DNA from: Pseudoduganella rivuli
GTDB taxonomy: Bacteria; Pseudomonadota; Gammaproteobacteria; Burkholderiales; Burkholderiaceae_D
DNA: 64,000 bases
Direction of reading: 5' to 3'
Assembly: GCF_009674485.1 (NCBI RefSeq)
Contig: NZ_WKJJ01000026.1
Coordinates: 1 to 64,000 of the forward strand
In this document: piece after piece, positions 59,691-64,000 of the stretch
How the letters are laid out: each line of letters starts with the position of its first letter
How positions within the stretch are numbered: the stretch's first letter is position 1
The notes under the pieces: model-generated
Databases searched by the model: none
What the model saw: the letters and a program-made list of their open reading frames with translations, nothing else
What the model was told of the DNA's origin: nothing
Translations under genes and position numbers: made by a program

Positions 59691-61151
59691 CTAACCAAAC
59701 AGCCCGTGCAGATACCAGCGCAATTCCCCTTCCTCGCCCGACCGTTCGCGGAAGATCCAGTAATGCACATGGTCGCTGCCTTCGGCAATGAAATAATCGC
59801 GCACCTGCGTCGTGTTCCACCAGCCCGCTTCGATGCGTTCCGCGCCGGACACCAGCCGCAGCGGCGAGATATAAAACGGCCGGTTGTCGCGCATGATCAG
59901 GGCGACCGGTTTGGGCAGCAGCCACACGGGACGGGGCAGGCTGTGCGGCGGCATGCGCTGGTCCAGGGAGCGCTGCTTGTCCTGCACCGGCTGCCACGCA
60001 TTGGCCCGGTCCGGCCGGTAATCGGCCAGCGGCGCCGCGCGCAGCACGTTGTCCGGGCCCAGCCGCGCCACCAGCAATTCAAACAGGCGTTCGCGGTCCG
60101 TGCTGGTGCCGCCCGGTTCGGGAAACAGCGTATCGGTCAGCGGCGCCATCGCCTGTACTTGCAATGCTTCCAGCCGCAAGCCGATCACCGGCGCGGGCAA
60201 CGCTATCCGCCCCAGCCGCTCCTTCAGCAGCCGCAGCAGGTGATCGCCCCGCCAGACCGCTTCCGCCAGCACGATATCGATGGCCGTCGGCGGGCACGCC
60301 GTCCTGCCCCGTTCATGGTCCAGCAGCAGGCAGATGCGTTCGACCGCATAGTGGTGGGCGCACAGCCAGCCCGTCATTTGCTGCACCAGCCGCTGCGCGC
60401 CATGCAGCAGCGCTTCCGCGTGTTCGATGCGGTCGAACAATTCCAGCCCCGCCTTGAATTCCGGCGGCGGCGCCAGCCACGTGTGCATTTCCGGCGCTTC
60501 GCCGTAAGCCGCATCCAGCACGTCGAGCAGCGCGCGGCCGCAGCGGCGCTGCAAGCCGGGCCGGGGCAGGCGCCGCAACTCGCCCACCGTCTGGCAGCCG
60601 ATACCTTCCAGCCACGTGCGGAAGGGCCGCGCCGGCGGCGGCAGCCACGCCGGCAGGCGCGCCAGGCGGCGCGTCAACGAGCCGATTGTTAAACAACGTC
60701 CACCGCGGCTGCGCGCCAGCAGCCACGCGCCCTGCGCAGTCGGTGCGCAACTGAGCGCCGCGGTAAAGCCCAGCGTGCGCATACTGGCCGCCGCCAGCCG
60801 GCACAGCTGGCGGATGCCGCCGAACAGGCGCAGGCTGGCGCCGATATCGAGCAGCAGCACGGCTTCTTCCGCCAGCGCCACCTGTGGCGTGTAGCGCAGC
60901 AGCGCCGTCGCCGCCGCCTGCATCGCTTCCGCTTCCCGCTGCAGGCAACGCTCGTGCAACTGGATTTCCGGCGCCATCAACAGCGCGCCGCCACGCCGCA
61001 TCCCCACCCGCACGCCGCTGGCATGGGCTGCACGCGATACGGCCAGTACGCCTTCCTGCTCCAGCACGGCGGTGCAGCTATCCGCCGACCAGCTGGGGCA
61101 AAACACTTCGAGCGGTAGCCGGTACAGGCAAAGGCCGATCCACAGATGCAT
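59691..61151 (-). CDS. imuB: ImuB, Y-family-like mutasome subunit
   Basis: A 486-residue protein of the ImuB class. The start at 61151 (MHLWIGLCLYRLPLEVF) is typical of the family. The Y-family N-terminal half retains VLEQEGVLAVSRAAHASGVRVGM and AVLLLDIGASLRLFGG but lacks the full set of catalytic acidic residues, as ImuB is a non-catalytic mutasome hub that recruits DnaE2 via the beta clamp. It overlaps imuA by 74 bases. LexA control is shared with imuA. Confidence 0.92.
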   Translation of the reverse strand: MHLWIGLCLYRLPLEVFCPSWSADSCTAVLEQEGVLAVSRAAHASGVRVGMRRGGALLMAPEIQLHERCLQREAEAMQAAATALLRYTPQVALAEEAVLLLDIGASLRLFGGIRQLCRLAAASMRTLGFTAALSCAPTAQGAWLLARSRGGRCLTIGSLTRRLARLPAWLPPPARPFRTWLEGIGCQTVGELRRLPRPGLQRRCGRALLDVLDAAYGEAPEMHTWLAPPPEFKAGLELFDRIEHAEALLHGAQRLVQQMTGWLCAHHYAVERICLLLDHERGRTACPPTAIDIVLAEAVWRGDHLLRLLKERLGRIALPAPVIGLRLEALQVQAMAPLTDTLFPEPGGTSTDRERLFELLVARLGPDNVLRAAPLADYRPDRANAWQPVQDKQRSLDQRMPPHSLPRPVWLLPKPVALIMRDNRPFYISPLRLVSGAERIEAGWWNTTQVRDYFIAEGSDHVHYWIFRERSGEEGELRWYLHGLFG

Positions 61152-61803
61152 GACGCTGTAACAAAGAAGGTGGCAAGGGCAGGAACAGCGGCGCATCGCG
61201 CTGCGGTCCCCGGCGTTTTATAAAAGTAATCGCCAGCCCGCCCGGCGCCGTGCGCAGCGACAGCCGCAACGGCGCAGGCGACGCGTCTTGCGCGGCAGCC
61301 AGCGGCCGCATCAGGCAAAACAGCGTATCGCCGCTTTGCGCGGCCAAATGCAGCCGGCGCAGGTTTTCATTGCGGATCTGCTGTTGCCACAGCAGCAGTG
61401 CGCCGCAACAGCCGCTGCGCAATACCTGTTCGGCCGCCCACAGCGCGTCGCCGGATTTGCCGGTATTGCGGATCCAGATCATCTGCCCCGGGGGCAAGCC
61501 CAGTGCGGCCAGCGCCAGCCCCTGCGGTATCTGCGGCGGCGCCAGCAACACCACGGGCCGCTGCGCCGCCTGCTGCAACGCCGGCCGCAACAGGCGGATT
61601 TCGCCGATGCCAGGCTGCTGCAACATGAATTCCGTCAGACTCCCCAGCGGCCAGCCGCCGCCCGGCAACTGGGCCGACAGCGCCGCATGGCCGGTATCGA
61701 GGCAGCGCACCGCGCCTTGCGCCAGTTGCGACGCACGCCACAGGGCAGGATGCAGGCTTTCCGGCGCGGCGATGAGCGGTGAACTGTGCATGGGCCTGAC
61801 CAT
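61078..61803 (-). CDS. imuA: ImuA, SOS mutasome protein
   Basis: A 241-residue RecA-like protein of the ImuA family, start at the ATG 61803 (MVRPMHSSPL); another ATG four codons later is possible. Family motifs: GGWPLGSLTEFMLQQPGIGE, PVVLLAPPQIPQ, GLPPGQMIWIRN, and EQVLRSGCCGALLLW. ImuA works with ImuB and DnaE2 in damage-induced mutagenesis. It is the first gene after a perfect LexA box and its 3' end overlaps imuB by 74 bases. Confidence 0.92.
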   Translation of the reverse strand: MVRPMHSSPLIAAPESLHPALWRASQLAQGAVRCLDTGHAALSAQLPGGGWPLGSLTEFMLQQPGIGEIRLLRPALQQAAQRPVVLLAPPQIPQGLALAALGLPPGQMIWIRNTGKSGDALWAAEQVLRSGCCGALLLWQQQIRNENLRRLHLAAQSGDTLFCLMRPLAAAQDASPAPLRLSLRTAPGGLAITFIKRRGPQRDAPLFLPLPPSLLQRHASVDRPLPVPATARSVLPQLVGG

Positions 61804-61807
61804 AAAA

Positions 61808-61827
61808 TACTGTATATACGTACAGTA
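61808..61827 (-). promoter_or_regulatory. LexA (SOS) box of imuA-imuB
   Basis: The minus strand reads TACTGTACGTATATACAGTA, a CTGT-N8-ACAG box with matching flanks, almost the E. coli consensus. A promoter fits: TTGCCA (-35, 61845-61850), 17 bases, then TACTGT (-10, 61822-61827), which overlaps the box. It starts 5 bases before the imuA ATG. Confidence 0.92.
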
Positions 61828-61878
61828 CTCGATAACCCGGGTTTTGGCAAGATGTCCACATTCCCGTAAGATGGACAG

Positions 61879-63135
61879 ATGACCCAGATCACCCCTATCC
61901 AGCTCACCGGCGCCATCCTGTTCGCCCTCGCCCTCGTCCACACCTTCGCCGCCAAATCGTTCGACCTCCTGGCCCGCCGGCATCCGCGCCATGCGGGCCT
62001 GTTCCACTTGCTGGGCGAAGTGGAAGTCGTGTTCGGCTTCTGGGCCGCCATCCTGATTGCCGCCATCGCGCTGATGGCGGGCGGCCAGAATGCGATCGCC
62101 TATGCCGAATCGCGCCAGTACACGGAACCGCTGTTCGTGTTTGTCGTCATGGTGGTGGCGGCGTCACGGCCCGTGCTCGAATGCGTGCAGCGCCTGTTGC
62201 TGGCGCTGGCGCGGTTGGCGCCCGTGCGCACCGAACTGGCGCTGGTGTGGCTGGGCATGGCCATGGTGCCGCTGGCCGGATCGCTGGTGACGGAGCCGGC
62301 AGCGATGACCCTGGCGGCGCTGACGCTGGCGCCGCTGGTGTTCCGCGACGGCGTGCCGGAGTGGCTGAAATACGGCGCGCTGGGCGTATTGTTCGTCAAT
62401 GTGTCGATCGGCGGCACGTTGACCGCGTATGCGGCCCCGCCCGTGCTGATGGTGGCCGCCACGTGGGACTGGAACAGCGCGTTCATGGCGGCGAACTTCG
62501 GCTGGAAAGCCGCGCTGGCGACCCTGATCAACGCCACCGCCATCACGTTCCTGCTGCGCCGCCACGTACAGCCGCAGGCCGATGCCGGCAACGAAGCACG
62601 GGAAGCCGTGCCCCTGCCCGTCACCGCGGTGCACCTGGGCGTGCTGGCGCTGGTCGTGGTGCTGGCGCACCACCCGGCGCTGTTCCTCGGCATCTTCCTC
62701 TTGTTCCTCGGCTTCGCCCACGCCTACCAGCATTACCAGCAACCGCTGATCCTCAAGGAAGGCTTGCTGGTGGGCTTTTTCCTGGCCGGTCTCGTGGTAC
62801 TGGGCGGCATGCAGCAATGGTGGCTGCAACCGGTCATCACGAAGCTGGAACCGCTGGCGCTGTTCTTCGGCGCGGTGGCGCTGACGGCCATCACCGACAA
62901 TGCCGCGCTGACCTACCTTGGGTCGCTGGTCGATGGCATCACGCCGCACGCGCAATACATGCTGGTGGCGGGCGCGGTGGCGGGCGGCGGCCTGACCGTG
63001 ATTGCCAACGCGCCCAATCCGGCCGGCGCCGCCCTGCTGAAGGCGGGCTTCCGCGACGGCGCCATCGGCGCCACCGGATTGCTGCTGGGCGCCCTGGCGC
63101 CGACGGCCGTGGCCATCGCCCTGCTGCTCATCTAA
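61879..63135 (+). CDS. Putative Na+/H+ antiporter (PF07399-type)
   Basis: A 418-residue inner-membrane protein with about 11 helices. It starts MTQITPIQLTGAILFALALVHTFAAKSFDLLA, shown shortened, and contains AGSLVTEPAAMTLAALTLAP, NVSIGGTLTAYAAPPVLMVA, and TAITDNAALTYLGSL, characteristic of the putative Na+/H+ antiporter family. The Asp/Asn and Pro residues of the last helix are in position for ion transport. It is divergent from imuA, so the LexA region is nearby, but no link to SOS is expected. Confidence 0.85.
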   Translation: MTQITPIQLTGAILFALALVHTFAAKSFDLLARRHPRHAGLFHLLGEVEVVFGFWAAILIAAIALMAGGQNAIAYAESRQYTEPLFVFVVMVVAASRPVLECVQRLLLALARLAPVRTELALVWLGMAMVPLAGSLVTEPAAMTLAALTLAPLVFRDGVPEWLKYGALGVLFVNVSIGGTLTAYAAPPVLMVAATWDWNSAFMAANFGWKAALATLINATAITFLLRRHVQPQADAGNEAREAVPLPVTAVHLGVLALVVVLAHHPALFLGIFLLFLGFAHAYQHYQQPLILKEGLLVGFFLAGLVVLGGMQQWWLQPVITKLEPLALFFGAVALTAITDNAALTYLGSLVDGITPHAQYMLVAGAVAGGGLTVIANAPNPAGAALLKAGFRDGAIGATGLLLGALAPTAVAIALLLI

Positions 63136-63138
63136 GCC

Positions 63139-64000
63139 TTACGCGCGCCGGTGCAGCGCAAAAAACGCCGCCATCATGCGGCTGGCGTCCGGCCCCGGCG
63201 CCGCATGGAACGTCACGTCCGGATCGCCGCCGCTCCACGCGTGGCCCAGTCCGGCAATGCTGGCCACCCGCAGCACCACCCTGGGTCCCGCCGCATAATC
63301 GTGGATCGTGTGTGCATGGCGGCTGCCGCTGCGGGTCGCTTCCCTGCTGGTCACGGCGGGCCGCGCCGACAGCGGCAACCCGTTCAACAGCAGCCATTGG
63401 CGCGTCAACTGCTGCTGGTTCACGGGGTGCACCACGTGGTCGTTTTCCCCCTGCATCAACAGCCCCGGCATGCCGGGGAAACCGGCGCGGGCGCGCAATA
63501 CGCCGTGAATGGCGTCCGCATGCGCAGCGGCGCCATGCCGCATCACGTGCAGCGCCCCGGCCGTGCTATGACCGGCGCCGAACACGGGACCGGAATGCAA
63601 TCCCACGGCCGCAATCAATTCGGGATGGTTCAGCGCCAGCACGGCCGCCATGCCCGCCCCGGCCGACAAGCCGCACGCATAGATGCGCCGCCTGTTGATG
63701 CCGTGCTGTTCACAGACTTTCGCCACCAGCATCGCCAGCAGCGCGGTGTCGCCGCCGCCTTGCTGCGTGGCCTGGTCATACCAGCGCCAGCAGCGCTGCG
63801 ATTGCGCACTGGCCAATTGCTGCGGATACAGCACCGCGTACCCCTTTTGTTCCGCCACCAGGTTCATGCGCGTGCCCTGCGCGAATTGCGTGGCGCTCTG
63901 GTGGCAGCCGTGCAGCATGACAATCAGCGGCCAGCCCCGCGCAGGGGCAGGTTGATCCGGTAAGTACAGCCAGTACGCCATGCGCCGTCCCGGCGCCTGG
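63139..64000 (-). CDS. PHB depolymerase-family esterase (partial)
   Basis: The 3' part (287 codons seen) of an esterase of the PHB depolymerase/LpqC family. Visible: oxyanion region VMLHGCHQSA, nucleophile CGLSAGAGMAA, and the base histidine in AGLGHAWSGGD. Substrate may be a polyester or an ester of feruloyl type. The frame stays open upstream through the window edge (reading QAPGRRMAYW), and family members have 40-70 more residues, so the annotated ATG at 63981 is probably internal and the start is outside the window. Confidence 0.85.
   Translation of the reverse strand, partial: QAPGRRMAYWLYLPDQPAPARGWPLIVMLHGCHQSATQFAQGTRMNLVAEQKGYAVLYPQQLASAQSQRCWRWYDQATQQGGGDTALLAMLVAKVCEQHGINRRRIYACGLSAGAGMAAVLALNHPELIAAVGLHSGPVFGAGHSTAGALHVMRHGAAAHADAIHGVLRARAGFPGMPGLLMQGENDHVVHPVNQQQLTRQWLLLNGLPLSARPAVTSREATRSGSRHAHTIHDYAAGPRVVLRVASIAGLGHAWSGGDPDVTFHAAPGPDASRMMAAFFALHRRA

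Overview
The window is a 64 kb piece of a high-GC chromosome. The gene content points to a betaproteobacterium of the Oxalobacteraceae (Massilia/Duganella/Janthinobacterium type): the order pyrG-kdsA-eno-ftsB, two TonB-dependent receptors, an ImuA/ImuB/DnaE2 mutagenesis set, and many secreted peptidases. The taxon is inferred from gene content and codon style, not from a marker gene.

Layout. (1) 0.2-12.2 kb: a DUF885 peptidase, then a long minus-strand operon running from a TonB-dependent receptor through an enolase-superfamily enzyme, a periplasmic binding protein, two permeases and two ATPases. A divergent FadR-type GntR regulator sits beside a palindromic operator. This looks like one uptake and catabolism unit for an unidentified oligopeptide-like or acidic ligand. 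(2) 12.3-18.6 kb: housekeeping genes (ftsB, eno, kdsA, pyrG), an exported HemS-like protein and a PRC-barrel protein, with palindromic repeats between genes. (3) 18.8-29.8 kb: an orphan type VI secretion effector island made of vgrG, a DUF2169 adaptor, a 1698-residue PAAR-like/Rhs polymorphic toxin with a C-terminal AHH nuclease domain, and a likely immunity gene. It is followed by AT-rich debris of other immunity genes and a scrap of an acyl-CoA synthetase gene. (4) 29.8-33.1 kb: small membrane, DinB and hypothetical genes.

(5) 33.2-35.7 kb: a secreted S8 peptidase and small proteins. (6) 35.8-42.7 kb: an ADP-ribosylglycohydrolase, an acetyltransferase, a hydrolase, and a run of short minus-strand membrane, lipoprotein and secreted genes of unknown function, ending in a CPBP protease and an LprI-like protein. 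(7) 42.8-46.0 kb: dnaE2 behind a LexA box. (8) 46.1-52.4 kb: a PhzF-like protein, a second TonB receptor, a second S8 peptidase closely similar to the first, and a CoaD-HD fusion protein. (9) 52.5-58.9 kb: an envelope-stress block of htrA, response regulator and histidine kinase, plus hsp20 with a sigma-32-type promoter and an M61 peptidase. (10) 58.9-64.0 kb: a hydrolase, imuB and imuA behind a second LexA box, a putative Na+/H+ antiporter, and an esterase cut by the window edge.

The most unusual items are the Rhs toxin locus with its decayed immunity genes, the HemS-like protein that has a signal peptide and lacks the expected heme-ligand histidine, the CoaD-HD fusion, the SOS mutasome split over two LexA-controlled loci, and a family of dispersed palindromes with compensatory stem changes. 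No tRNA, rRNA or CRISPR array was seen.
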